From: Saprospiraceae bacterium
GTDB taxonomy: Bacteria > Bacteroidota > Bacteroidia > Chitinophagales > Saprospiraceae
Assembly: GCA_020629715.1 (NCBI GenBank)
Contig: JAHDCU010000003.1
Coordinates: forward strand, 120,879 to 184,878
DNA: 64,000 nucleotides
Direction of reading: 5' to 3'
Shown: in pieces, positions 27,901-34,720 of the stretch
How positions within the stretch are numbered: position 1 is the stretch's first letter
Layout: each line of letters starts with the position of its first letter
Made by a program: the position numbers and the translations under genes
Notes under the pieces: generated by a model
What the model was told of the DNA's origin: nothing
Database searches by the model: none
Seen by the model: the letters and a program-made list of their open reading frames with translations, nothing else

Positions 27901-29048
27901 TCACCTTTTGGTGCTCCGTACACATAGTACTGTCCTGTAACAGCGTCTAGATTGATAGAAACCCCTACTGGCCCATTTATGGTATAAGTAACTACGTCTG
28001 CACAATTGTCATGCAATAATGTTGGCTCTGGCATAAGGAAGTTACCTACACAACCCCAAGGGTCTACAGTAACTTGAATATCCTCTGCGTCTACAGTCGG
28101 TCCTTCTGTATCGCTTGCTTGAATTATTTGTACAAAGTTTTCGGTGGCACCACTACACCAATCTAACACAGTCCAGTTTCTGATAACTTTAAAGTTACCT
28201 GAACAACTTTCACCACAGACATCAAATGTCTGATCTACTTTTGTAACGACGATATTACAAAGCTGTCCAGTAATAGCTGTGCCATTGATCGTAGGCCATG
28301 CTTGAGCTGCTGCTCCTGCTGCTCCTAGTGTAGGCTCGAAATAATCATAAATAGACTGCATACTTGCACTTGCTCCACATTCCAATTGTACTGGAGATGC
28401 AGGTCCAGTGATATCAGTAGTGATATCAATCGGTACTAATCTAAATTCTTGAATACAAGCATCAGAAGTATTTCCTGAAGCATCTGTATACACGGTAGTT
28501 CTTGTAATTATTTGTGAACCACAGTCTGCTCCGTCAGAAACAACATCATTACTTACCGCTGTTACTGTTGTACAGTTTTCTACAGGTGCAGGAGAAGGTA
28601 CGGCTACAGTTCCGTTTAGAATACCGTCTAAGTCAGTACATAAAAATTCACAAGCAGGATCTGTATTACCTGGAGGACAAGCACATTGAGTAGGATCGGT
28701 TGGATCCATTTGAGGTGCTAGTTTGTCTTCTACAATGATATTACCCCAACAGTTATTACCTGTAGAGTTAAGAGTTACTGTTACACTGTAGCTTCCTGGA
28801 GTTGTAATGGTTGTACCCGTTACACCAGAGATCGTTACGGTATAGTCAGAAGGAGTGATAGGACTGTTTCCCTCAAGTACGATATCTGGAGTGATATCAG
28901 CCTGACAGTTCTCATCAAGTGATACTTGTACATTATCGTTACATGCTACGGCCTGCGCTGAGGCGTGGTTAGTAACTAATGTCAAGCAAAATAAGCTTAA
29001 AATGGAGCACAGATATACGGCTCCTGTTCTGCGTAATGTTTTACACAT
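24936..29048 (-). CDS. Large T9SS adhesin with dockerin and cohesin-like parts
   Basis: A 1370-residue surface protein. The ATG at 29048 gives the signal TLRRTGAVYLCSILSLFCL...ASAQA; the frame is open to 29111, but the extra 21 residues are charged and unlike a signal. Residues about 30-950 are Ig/HYR-like repeats, each marked by phrases such as VEDKLAPQMD, VVDKTAPIAIG and DNCADVVTY, rich in paired Cys. A carboxypeptidase-regulatory-like domain follows near 965-1010, then two EF-hand dockerin-type helices (ADINSDENVSAIDLIELRK near 1050), a cohesin-like strand set (about 1143-1262), and a T9SS type A domain (QNSPNPFQNQTTISFNVPA to the end). It is likely an exported, surface-attached adhesin. 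Confidence 0.9.
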   Translation of the reverse strand: MCKTLRRTGAVYLCSILSLFCLTLVTNHASAQAVACNDNVQVSLDENCQADITPDIVLEGNSPITPSDYTVTISGVTGTTITTPGSYSVTVTLNSTGNNCWGNIIVEDKLAPQMDPTDPTQCACPPGNTDPACEFLCTDLDGILNGTVAVPSPAPVENCTTVTAVSNDVVSDGADCGSQIITRTTVYTDASGNTSDACIQEFRLVPIDITTDITGPASPVQLECGASASMQSIYDYFEPTLGAAGAAAQAWPTINGTAITGQLCNIVVTKVDQTFDVCGESCSGNFKVIRNWTVLDWCSGATENFVQIIQASDTEGPTVDAEDIQVTVDPWGCVGNFLMPEPTLLHDNCADVVTYTINGPVGVSINLDAVTGQYYVYGAPKGDHTFTYVAADCCGNTTNFDITVSVVDKTAPIAIGTQNLVVSLTNGTTSGSGFAKIFAASVDNGSFDGCGPVHLEIRRETDACNIAGNITYNNDGHAFDSSTDTDDGAFVRFCCADLTDVDENGTPFGMVKVWLRVWDDGDMDGTFGSADDNYNETWIDVRVEDKLAPAILCPADITVECDADVNNLSVLGSATAFNTCGNPEVLYTDTPDLNGCGAGTIVRRWYVKSFPNIFCLQTITIEALDPFNGDITWPADQDVVCTDLPGAPTAPIYVGGVCDQIAYSVESDTFLLEDGACFKILNDYTVIDWCQFDPNASVPTGVWSHVQVVKVSDDVAPEVLNCGPLMFEVDSPISGGSASNSTSCSATSVTLTNAAADFGDCASAWLKWDISVDEWGDGTIDYVYSTSLPTNNPFYVAATTTNQEVSITLPNPIEGSMSNHKVTWSVSDGCGNVGSCNSTFMVVDKKAPTPYCINLSTALMQNGMVELWACDFDLGSFDNCTDIDDLRFTFTSTPPESDPAYDPSTKCSSITFDCDDLPTDPTDRIEVEVYVWDEKGNFDFCTVLLTLIDNQGGCNGAAPRAMISGVVQTPTGDVIEDASVKLETDLPWYPIAETTDANGEYAFDSNPMYIDYTIGGTKDNDDMNGVSTLDLVLIQKHILGITTLDNAYKVIAADINSDENVSAIDLIELRKLILGIHSELPNNTSWRFVDGDYTFADASDPFPFEEEIYLSQITSDMMSEKLIGIKVGDVNNTASANAQSAVVSNRSNTTLTFFTNDQEVVAGEEVEVVIAAENFDNIIGFQYTLDVEGIELNGVSSGTLDIRNHNLGSISSTQLTSSWNEVDGVTVSPEETLFTINFTARTSGLLSEMMTLTSSATQAEAYNADLETTDLVLNFRDADGNDKADFQLYQNSPNPFQNQTTISFNVPASGNATLSVFDVTGKVVYRNVMQVTKGYNEIQLSKNDLNAQGVMYYQLESGTNVATRKMIEIE

Positions 29049-29120
29049 AGGACATAAGTTTTGGTTATAAAAATGTTTTAAAAAATACCTCCTCAACACA
29101 AAGGGAGGCATTGTTCAGAT

Positions 29121-29180
29121 TTTGAAAGGAGGGAACTTTCAAATTGGGGGGTGGTACTAAATTCGTCTGGCACAAATATA
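29121..29180 (-). promoter_or_regulatory. Promoter and leader hairpin of the adhesin gene
   Basis: The minus strand reads TATATTTG at 29180-29173, a full -7 match, giving a leader of about 120 bases. Within it TTTGAAAG (29121-29128) and CTTTCAAA (29136-29143) form a perfect inverted repeat with a seven-base loop. A second small pair, CCTCC and GGAGG, lies nearer the start. A regulatory role is inference. Confidence 0.35.
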
Positions 29181-29545
29181 GACTCAAGTATTACAGAATA
29201 GTCTTGTCTCTAGAAGGTAATTATCAAATTAAAAAAAGACTTATAAATTTTATTCAACATATTAATACGTTACTACGCTTTTAATCAGCTTAGTACGTAT
29301 CAACTTTTTTATACATGTAAAAAAAGATTATTCGAAAATATATCGCTATGGTATCGCGAAAGAACGTATTATCGAGGATAGCTGATTTAATAATCTAGCA
29401 AAAAATGCTCATTGCTACAGTCGTCAATGGATCAGAAATACACTAAATATCGAAATCAGTGATCGGTTAATAATACTAGTATTATTTGACTATAAGTCAA
29501 TAGTCTTATAACTCAATTAAATAGGTTTCATTGATGTAATTACTT
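29181..29545. other. Intergenic region without recognised genes
   Basis: About 365 AT-rich bases between the adhesin promoter and the end of the photolyase gene. No coding frame, RNA gene or clear repeat was recognised. Confidence 0.55.
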
Positions 29546-31075
29546 CTAGAGCTCTTCAATATGATCTAGGTAGAAAGCAGCTTGCTTTAGCATGTCTGAT
29601 TTTTTCTCACCATCCATTTTTGCCCAAGTACGATACATCATGCCTATTCTTGGATTTTTGACTAGTTTATCTTCATGTTGGTCATAAAAATTCCAGTATA
29701 AACTATTGAAAGGGCAAGCTCTATCACCTGTTTTGAGCTTACGATCATAGTGGCAGCTATCACAATAGTTGCTCATCTTATGCACATAGTTAGCAGAGCT
29801 TACATATGGTTTAGTGCCCACAATTCCGCCATCTGCAAATTGGCTCATTCCTCGAGTATTGGTAATCTCTACCCACTCTATCGCATCGATGTAGATACCT
29901 AGATACCATTGATCTAGTTCATCAGGGTCAATACCTGCCAGTAATGCAAAATTACCTGTTATCATCAAGCGCTGGATATGATGTGCATAGCTATAATCTA
30001 AAGATTGTTGTATAGCATGGTGGAGACAGTTCATCTTTGTATTACCATCCCAATACCATGATGGTAGCTTTCGATTATGGTTGAAAAAGTTCTTTTCAGC
30101 ATATTCTGGCATATGCGCCCAATATACACCTCGCATGTACTCTCGCCATCCTATGATTTGCCTGACATAACCTTCTATCTGAGCAATACTAATATCATCC
30201 TGATTATTTTGCCATTGCCCTATAGCTGATTGTACAACTTCTAGTGGGCTGATCAGTTTAGCATTCATACCAAAGGAAAGGCGGCTATGATAAAGGCTCC
30301 ACTCATCCGTATGCATAGCATCTTGGTAAGCCCCAAAAAGAGGCAAGAGCTTAGTATTGAAATACTCCATAAGTTTTATACACTCTTCACGGGTGGTGGG
30401 CCATACAAAGTTATTAGGATCAATATTTCCAAAATAGGACACCCCTACTTTATCCAGCATCTCTACGATTTCTTGGACATTCTCTGTCCAAAGTTTCGGG
30501 TCAGTAACTTCATGTTTCTTGGGTAGTTTTTTCCTATTGTCACCGTCATAGTTCCACTTTCCTGTAATGGGTTGATCTCCATCCATTAAAAGATCATATT
30601 TTCTCCGCATCATTCGATAAAAAGATTCCATCAGGTAAGTCTTCTTTCCTTCAAAAAATGTTTTAAGGTCTTTTCGATCTGTGAGAAAATGCTCTGTGCT
30701 ATATGACCTTGTGCTAATCTCAAGCTGATCACAAAACGTACTTAGCTGCTGATCTAGCCTATATTCGTCAGGTAGTTGATATTCAAAATGAGTGATCTTA
30801 TATTGGTCGATGAGCTGCAATAGGTTTTTGGTTAGATTACCGGTATTCGATGCATCATCGAGTTGATAGTAGACTACTTTGCTTCCATTCTTCTCTAACT
30901 TGCCCGCGAAAGCTCTCATGGACTTAAAAAATGCCACGATCTTTTGGACATGATGCTTTACATAATCCGTTTCTTGACGCATCTCTGCCATAAAATATAT
31001 CAGGTCTGATGGATCTTCTTGAAACCATCTATGATTGATATTCAGTTGGTCTCCCAAAATAAGTCTAAGCTTCAT
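29546..31075 (-). CDS. phrB: FeS-cluster photolyase (PhrB type)
   Basis: A 509-residue photolyase of the iron-sulfur bacterial cryptochrome/photolyase group, which repairs (6-4) photoproducts in DNA using light, FAD and a [4Fe-4S] cluster. Counting from the ATG at 31075, Cys occur at 350, 438, 441 and 454, the same numbers as the cluster ligands of Agrobacterium PhrB, which confirms both family and start. LRLILGDQLN begins the antenna domain, and SRLSFGMNAKLISPLEV, WREYMRGVYW and NTRGMSQFADGG form the FAD region. Its start overlaps the DUF2256 gene by 11 bases, so the two are coupled. Confidence 0.94.
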   Translation of the reverse strand: MKLRLILGDQLNINHRWFQEDPSDLIYFMAEMRQETDYVKHHVQKIVAFFKSMRAFAGKLEKNGSKVVYYQLDDASNTGNLTKNLLQLIDQYKITHFEYQLPDEYRLDQQLSTFCDQLEISTRSYSTEHFLTDRKDLKTFFEGKKTYLMESFYRMMRRKYDLLMDGDQPITGKWNYDGDNRKKLPKKHEVTDPKLWTENVQEIVEMLDKVGVSYFGNIDPNNFVWPTTREECIKLMEYFNTKLLPLFGAYQDAMHTDEWSLYHSRLSFGMNAKLISPLEVVQSAIGQWQNNQDDISIAQIEGYVRQIIGWREYMRGVYWAHMPEYAEKNFFNHNRKLPSWYWDGNTKMNCLHHAIQQSLDYSYAHHIQRLMITGNFALLAGIDPDELDQWYLGIYIDAIEWVEITNTRGMSQFADGGIVGTKPYVSSANYVHKMSNYCDSCHYDRKLKTGDRACPFNSLYWNFYDQHEDKLVKNPRIGMMYRTWAKMDGEKKSDMLKQAAFYLDHIEEL

Positions 31076-31217
31076 GAGCGGTTTTTTTCTTTCTATTTCG
31101 CCTGCATTTTTCACTGCAGTATTTTACATCATCCCATACTTTTTCCCACTTCTTTCGCCAGTTGAATGGACGACCACAAACTTCACATATTTTGGAGGGT
31201 AGATGAGTTTTACGCAT
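31065..31217 (-). CDS. DUF2256 small zinc-finger-like protein
   Basis: A 50-residue protein just upstream of the photolyase gene. The sequence has two Cys pairs, KICEVCGRPFNWRKKWEK and VKYCSEKCRRNRKK, with the FNWRKKWEK core that defines DUF2256; the Cys probably bind zinc. The start ATG is at 31217 and the stop at 31065 lies inside the photolyase gene (11-base overlap). DUF2256 genes commonly accompany FeS photolyases, and the pairing here agrees. Its task is unknown; maturation or DNA contact are guesses. Confidence 0.9.
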   Translation of the reverse strand: MRKTHLPSKICEVCGRPFNWRKKWEKVWDDVKYCSEKCRRNRKKKTAHEA

Positions 31218-31260
31218 ATCTGAGTAGTAAACCTCTTAAGCTGCTTTTTGTTAGGCAGTC

Positions 31261-31557
31261 ATGGCAAAAAGATATAAAGAAGGATTTACGGATAGGGATG
31301 TCAATCGCATCATAGAGATGGCTTGGGAAGATCGAACTCCTTTTGATGCCATCACAATGCAATTCGGATTATCTGAGAAGGAAGTCATCGAACTCATGCG
31401 ACGTGAAATGAAGCCAAGTAGCTGGCGTATGTGGCGAAAACGAGTACAAGGTAGATCAACCAAGCATGTCAAAAAAAGATCCTATGATGAACAGGATAGT
31501 CGCCATAAGTGCTCTAGACAACGGCATATTTCTGGGAATAAGATTAGTAAGCGATAA
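31261..31557 (+). CDS. TIGR03643-type photolyase-associated protein
   Basis: A 98-residue basic protein read divergently from the DUF2256-photolyase pair, with 43 bases between the starts. The family core is complete: DVNRIIEMAWEDRTPFDAI, FGLSEKEVIELMRREMKPSS and WRMWRKRVQGR. The helix-turn-helix-like layout and the basic tail (KHVKKRSYDEQDSRHK) suggest nucleic-acid binding. Proteins of this type are found near FeS photolyases and DUF2256, forming a recurrent trio. The last 20 residues are not conserved in my memory and may vary. Confidence 0.87.
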   Translation: MAKRYKEGFTDRDVNRIIEMAWEDRTPFDAITMQFGLSEKEVIELMRREMKPSSWRMWRKRVQGRSTKHVKKRSYDEQDSRHKCSRQRHISGNKISKR

Positions 31558-31560
31558 TTA

Positions 31561-31580
31561 GGTTTAAGGTTTAGGGTTTA
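31561..31580. repeat. Telomere-like TTTAGGG repeat, left copy
   Basis: Contains GGTTTAAGGTTTAGGGTTTA. A related stretch in the opposite orientation lies at 32703-32726, so the two flank the small ABC gene pair as imperfect inverted repeats. Confidence 0.4.
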
Positions 31581-31740
31581 TATGGTGTTTAGAGTGTATA
31601 AAGGAGTGTCGCATGCTTAGTTTTTCTTTAAAAAAAGTATTGAGTAATTATTCTAACAAAGCCTAGTTTGTTTGAAGATTTACATCAACAAAACAACTTA
31701 AATAAAAACAGATCAAAAGAGTTATAATGATGTAAATGTT

Positions 31741-32037
31741 ATGAAAAAAATCCGACTATTTTTCACTTTTTACAGATTCATTGCGATCTATTCAATCTTG
31801 ATCAATATTTGCTCTGCAAGCATAATATACAAATGGGGATTGCAAGCTTTTACAGAAGTATTTTGGTTCAAAGTAGTAACTATAGTCATTATTCTTATTT
31901 CGATTTCCAGGACAAAAGAGCGATTTACTTATTTCCAAAACTTAGGACTTACCAAAAACTCTCTATTATTATTTGCATTTATTTTTGAGTTATTACTATT
32001 CATTTTATTCATTGGAATAACAAACTATATATCATGA
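31741..32037 (+). CDS. Small membrane protein paired with ABC ATPase
   Basis: A 98-residue protein with about three hydrophobic segments (FYRFIAIYSILINICSASIIY, VFWFKVVTIVIILISI and SLLLFAFIFELLLFILFIG). No family is recognised. Its stop overlaps the start of the ABC ATPase gene by four bases (ATGA), so the two are cotranslated and probably form one complex. It is much shorter than a usual ABC permease; it may be a partial transmembrane subunit or an accessory protein. A run of the neighbouring genes shows no other permease, so the partner might be encoded elsewhere. Confidence 0.6.
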   Translation: MKKIRLFFTFYRFIAIYSILINICSASIIYKWGLQAFTEVFWFKVVTIVIILISISRTKERFTYFQNLGLTKNSLLLFAFIFELLLFILFIGITNYIS

Positions 32038-32687
32038 AAAATATCTTAGAGGCAGATGGTATTTTTCTTGAATATAGAGGACTGAGAATACTTCAAGATG
32101 TTTATTTAAAGATAGGGACGGGTCAGGTGGTCGGTCTATTTGGTAGAAATGGAACTGGTAAATCTAGCTTATTCAAAATCATATTTGGTCAGCTTCAATC
32201 ACAATCTCATTCTATTAGAATTAATGAAAAGCCATTGAAAATGAATAATAGATATTATCAGAATATTAAATATTTAGCACAGCAAAATTTCATCCCTAAA
32301 CATCTTACGGTTAAAAGAGTCTTGAGAGATTTTAATTTAGATTTTTCGTTGTTGCTACATTATTTTTCTGAGTTTCAATCAAACTATAGATCTCGATTAT
32401 CAGAGCTCTCTTCAGGTCAAAGAAGGATCATCGAAATCTTCGTAATTCTTAAGTCCAAATCTAAGTTTTGTTTGTTAGATGAGCCGTTTTCTCAAGTCAT
32501 GCCTCTACATGTAGAGATGATCAAGGCCATGATTTTAGAAGAAAGAAAGAATAAGGGATTATGCATCACTGACCATTTATATAAACATGTTTTAGATTTA
32601 TCAAACCCCCTCTATCTTATCAAGTCTGGAAAGACCTATTTGTTACAGGAACCTAATCAACTTAAGGAACTTGGATATATTAGATAA
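32034..32687 (+). CDS. ABC transporter ATP-binding protein
   Basis: A 217-residue ABC ATPase. The Walker A motif is GLFGRNGTGKSS (about residues 34-45), the signature LSSGQRR, the Walker B KFCLLDEPFS, and the H-loop ITDHLYKHV. The Q-loop is in LAQQNFIPK. The Walker and H-loop residues are intact, so ATP hydrolysis is expected. It is most like single-domain ATPases of export systems such as LPS or lipid exporters. The only linked membrane gene is the 98-residue protein just before it. Substrate unknown. Confidence 0.86.
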   Translation: MKNILEADGIFLEYRGLRILQDVYLKIGTGQVVGLFGRNGTGKSSLFKIIFGQLQSQSHSIRINEKPLKMNNRYYQNIKYLAQQNFIPKHLTVKRVLRDFNLDFSLLLHYFSEFQSNYRSRLSELSSGQRRIIEIFVILKSKSKFCLLDEPFSQVMPLHVEMIKAMILEERKNKGLCITDHLYKHVLDLSNPLYLIKSGKTYLLQEPNQLKELGYIR

Positions 32688-32702
32688 TAATGGCCGGAGC
32701 CC

Positions 32703-32726
32703 AACATAAATCCCTAAACCCTAGAC
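32703..32726. repeat. Telomere-like CCCTAAA repeat, right copy
   Basis: Contains ATAAATCCCTAAACCCTAG, the inverse of the stretch at 31561-31580 with a few differences. It lies in the gap between the ABC gene and the convergent GIY-YIG gene. Confidence 0.4.
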
Positions 32727-32744
32727 AGCAAAATTAAGCTCCGC

Positions 32745-33089
32745 CTAATTCCACCAAACTGCATACCGTTTCCTTCTCAACTCTAGTGCCAATTGCTCTT
32801 CCATTTTTATAGCTTCGGCTTTGGTCATCGGATTATATTCTGCATAAAGGCTTGATCTTAAGAAAGTGCCGTATTTCCTAACTATACTGGATGATATATT
32901 ATGACCTTTTTTAGATAATGCACCTGTTTTATGCTTTTTGAATCGCTCTTGCGGCGTAAGACTTGTCATGCCCACATAGAGACATTCAAGTACTCCGTTA
33001 TACTGTGGGTTGGCCTCTCGAAACTTACGATTCTCTGTAAAAACCTTCTTGTTTAACTCTACGACATATACACTGTAACGCTTGTTCAT
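32745..33089 (-). CDS. GIY-YIG family protein
   Basis: A 114-residue protein with a single GIY-YIG nuclease-like domain. The first strand is RYSVYVVEL and the second motif is CLYVGMTSLTPQERFKKHK, where the Tyr-Val-Gly replaces YIG; EEQLALELRRKRYAVWWN ends the domain and contains the expected Glu. Many such small proteins in bacteria have no known role; nuclease activity is possible but unproven. It is the last gene of a minus-strand run after rlmF (28-base gap). Confidence 0.85.
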   Translation of the reverse strand: MNKRYSVYVVELNKKVFTENRKFREANPQYNGVLECLYVGMTSLTPQERFKKHKTGALSKKGHNISSSIVRKYGTFLRSSLYAEYNPMTKAEAIKMEEQLALELRRKRYAVWWN

Positions 33090-33117
33090 ATCAGGTCTAA
33101 ATTTACCAATTCGTTCA

Positions 33118-34029
33118 TTATGAGCGCTGAGATTTCCAGATCGTCATTTGCTTTGATGTCAAAAAACTCCAAACAAGGATATAACTTTTTTTATTACCAA
33201 CTTCTAAGGTATGAGATCGGACTAAGGTAGGATTCTTATCAGTCAGATATGATTCTAACATAGATAAAATGCTTGCTTTTGACACCAAAGTCGTAAAGTA
33301 CAGACAGTTTATCTTAACATCTAAACTCTCATCTATCATTTCTTTTATAAATGCTTCTTCTCCACCTGGATATACTAGTTCATGATGTTTTCCTGCAAAG
33401 TTGATATTGGCATTTTTCGCTCGCCCTTTGGTGATATTTTTGGTTTTACGAGCATTCGCTTTTAGGTGATCGTCGTATGACTTGAAAAAAGGAGGATTGC
33501 AGATGGTACAATCAATATACATATCAGGCTCTATGATTCCTCTAAAGATCGCATCCTGATCTTGACGTTTCAAAACTATACACTGACTGAGATTCTCATT
33601 TCGATCGATAATCTTTTGGGCATTTTCTATCGAAATCTCATTCGCATCTGTAGCGATGAATGACCATAAATATTCTAAATGACCTATTATCGGATAAATC
33701 ATAGTAGCACCTGTACCGATATCCAATAAAGTGACAGCCGATTTGGGCTTTTTGACATCTTTCAGTAAATCGTATATAAAATGAATATACTCCGCTCTGC
33801 TTGGAATAGGTGGACAAAGATTTTCTTTCGGAAAATCCCAGTATTGCAAGTTGTAATACTGTCTCAGAAGGCCTTGATTGAGTAATCTAACAGCGCTTGA
33901 TGATGAAAAATCTAATGTCAGTTTTCCATTTGGCTTAGGGATTAAATAATCTTCAATCTCAGGTATGAGCTGTCTCAACATACCAAAATCATACTTCCCT
34001 TGATGCTTGTTGTGTTTGTGATAGCTCAT
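33118..34029 (-). CDS. rlmF: 23S rRNA m6A1618 methyltransferase
   Basis: A 303-residue SAM-dependent enzyme that methylates A1618 of 23S rRNA. The start YHKHNKHQGKYDFGMLRQLI is the diagnostic N-terminal region, LLDIGTGATMIYPIIG is the SAM-binding loop, and CTICNPPFFKSYDD holds the NPPF motif of adenine N6 methyltransferases. The length is as in E. coli RlmF. It begins directly at the end of the XRE regulator gene (TAA followed by ATG), so it is cotranscribed. The last few residues after SFLTSKQ are not conserved. Confidence 0.93.
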   Translation of the reverse strand: MSYHKHNKHQGKYDFGMLRQLIPEIEDYLIPKPNGKLTLDFSSSSAVRLLNQGLLRQYYNLQYWDFPKENLCPPIPSRAEYIHFIYDLLKDVKKPKSAVTLLDIGTGATMIYPIIGHLEYLWSFIATDANEISIENAQKIIDRNENLSQCIVLKRQDQDAIFRGIIEPDMYIDCTICNPPFFKSYDDHLKANARKTKNITKGRAKNANINFAGKHHELVYPGGEEAFIKEMIDESLDVKINCLYFTTLVSKASILSMLESYLTDKNPTLVRSHTLEVGNKKSYILVWSFLTSKQMTIWKSQRS

Positions 34030-34230
34030 TTACTTCTCTGTATTCTCCTTGAATATAGCTTCGATAGGCATATCAAATCGCCGTGAAATCTTGAATGCTA
34101 AACTTAAGCTTGGGTCAAATTTACCCTTTTCTATCGCATTGATTGTTTGCCGTGAGACCCCAAGATCGTGGGCTAGATCAGCTTGAGTCAAATCATGCTC
34201 AGCACGTAGTACTTTCAGTTTATTGATCAT
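34030..34230 (-). CDS. XRE-family regulator, 66 aa
   Basis: A small DNA-binding protein that is a single helix-turn-helix of the XRE/Cro type: LTQADLAHDLGVSRQTINAIEKGKFDPSLSLAFKIS. The start MINKLKVLRAEH is canonical. It overlaps the preceding membrane protein gene by four bases, a known pairing in which the regulator and the membrane protein are always adjacent. The palindrome TTTACATTATGTAAA upstream of the pair is a good candidate for its operator, giving autoregulation. Confidence 0.9.
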   Translation of the reverse strand: MINKLKVLRAEHDLTQADLAHDLGVSRQTINAIEKGKFDPSLSLAFKISRRFDMPIEAIFKENTEK

Positions 34231-34637
34231 TTATATGCTCTTTGACCTATCACCAAGGCAATCACATAGCAAATAGACATGACTACTGCAATAATGGACA
34301 TATTCACATCTATAGTCGTAATGTCTGCAATGAACAGTAAAAACAAAGTAAAGCCTATTAACAATGTAAACCCAAATGCCTTTGCAATCGCTTCAAGATT
34401 TATTTTTTGGTACATTTCATCCTGTATCTTGATATTTTTCCAGTTAGCCCCTAACATTTTCAATCCCAAACAACTTGTAATGAAAATGGATATAATGCTT
34501 GGTATGACAGCCTTTTCCCACAGTAGAATAGTACCAAACGTAGTCATTCCAAATGATGTAAGCCATAGCAATGTCCAGATGAATAAAGACTTACGTGTAG
34601 ACTTTTGAGAGTCATCATAACTAACTTTTGATTTCAT
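34227..34637 (-). CDS. Membrane protein paired with XRE regulator
   Basis: A 136-residue protein with four hydrophobic segments (SLFIWTLLWLTSFGMTTFG, AVIPSIISIFITSCLGLKML, AFGFTLLIGFTLFLLFIA and MSIIAVVMSICYVIALVIG) and a loop QDEMYQKINLEAIAKA between the second and third. The DEMY loop is typical of small membrane proteins encoded next to short XRE regulators. It starts the two-gene unit and overlaps the regulator by four bases. It may pass a membrane signal to the regulator; this is inference. Confidence 0.75.
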   Translation of the reverse strand: MKSKVSYDDSQKSTRKSLFIWTLLWLTSFGMTTFGTILLWEKAVIPSIISIFITSCLGLKMLGANWKNIKIQDEMYQKINLEAIAKAFGFTLLIGFTLFLLFIADITTIDVNMSIIAVVMSICYVIALVIGQRAYK

Positions 34638-34649
34638 AGTAAATTTTGT

Positions 34650-34720
34650 TTTACATTATGTAAATATAACTTTACATAAAAATAAATAAGATAGTTCGTA
34701 ATGTCAAGTTATATTTACAT
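34650..34720 (-). promoter_or_regulatory. Candidate operator with TTTACAT sites
   Basis: A perfect palindrome TTTACATTATGTAAA spans 34650-34664, 13 bases before the membrane protein start. Further TTTACAT half-sites lie at 34671-34677 and 34714-34720, 21 and 43 bases apart, so they fall on one face of the helix. This is the whole gap to the nitrilase gene and is a likely binding region for the XRE regulator. Confidence 0.5.

Noticed and set aside
31561..31580. True telomere or chromosome end sequence
   Set aside because: Only one short stretch of TTTAGGG-like words is present inside a normal bacterial region.
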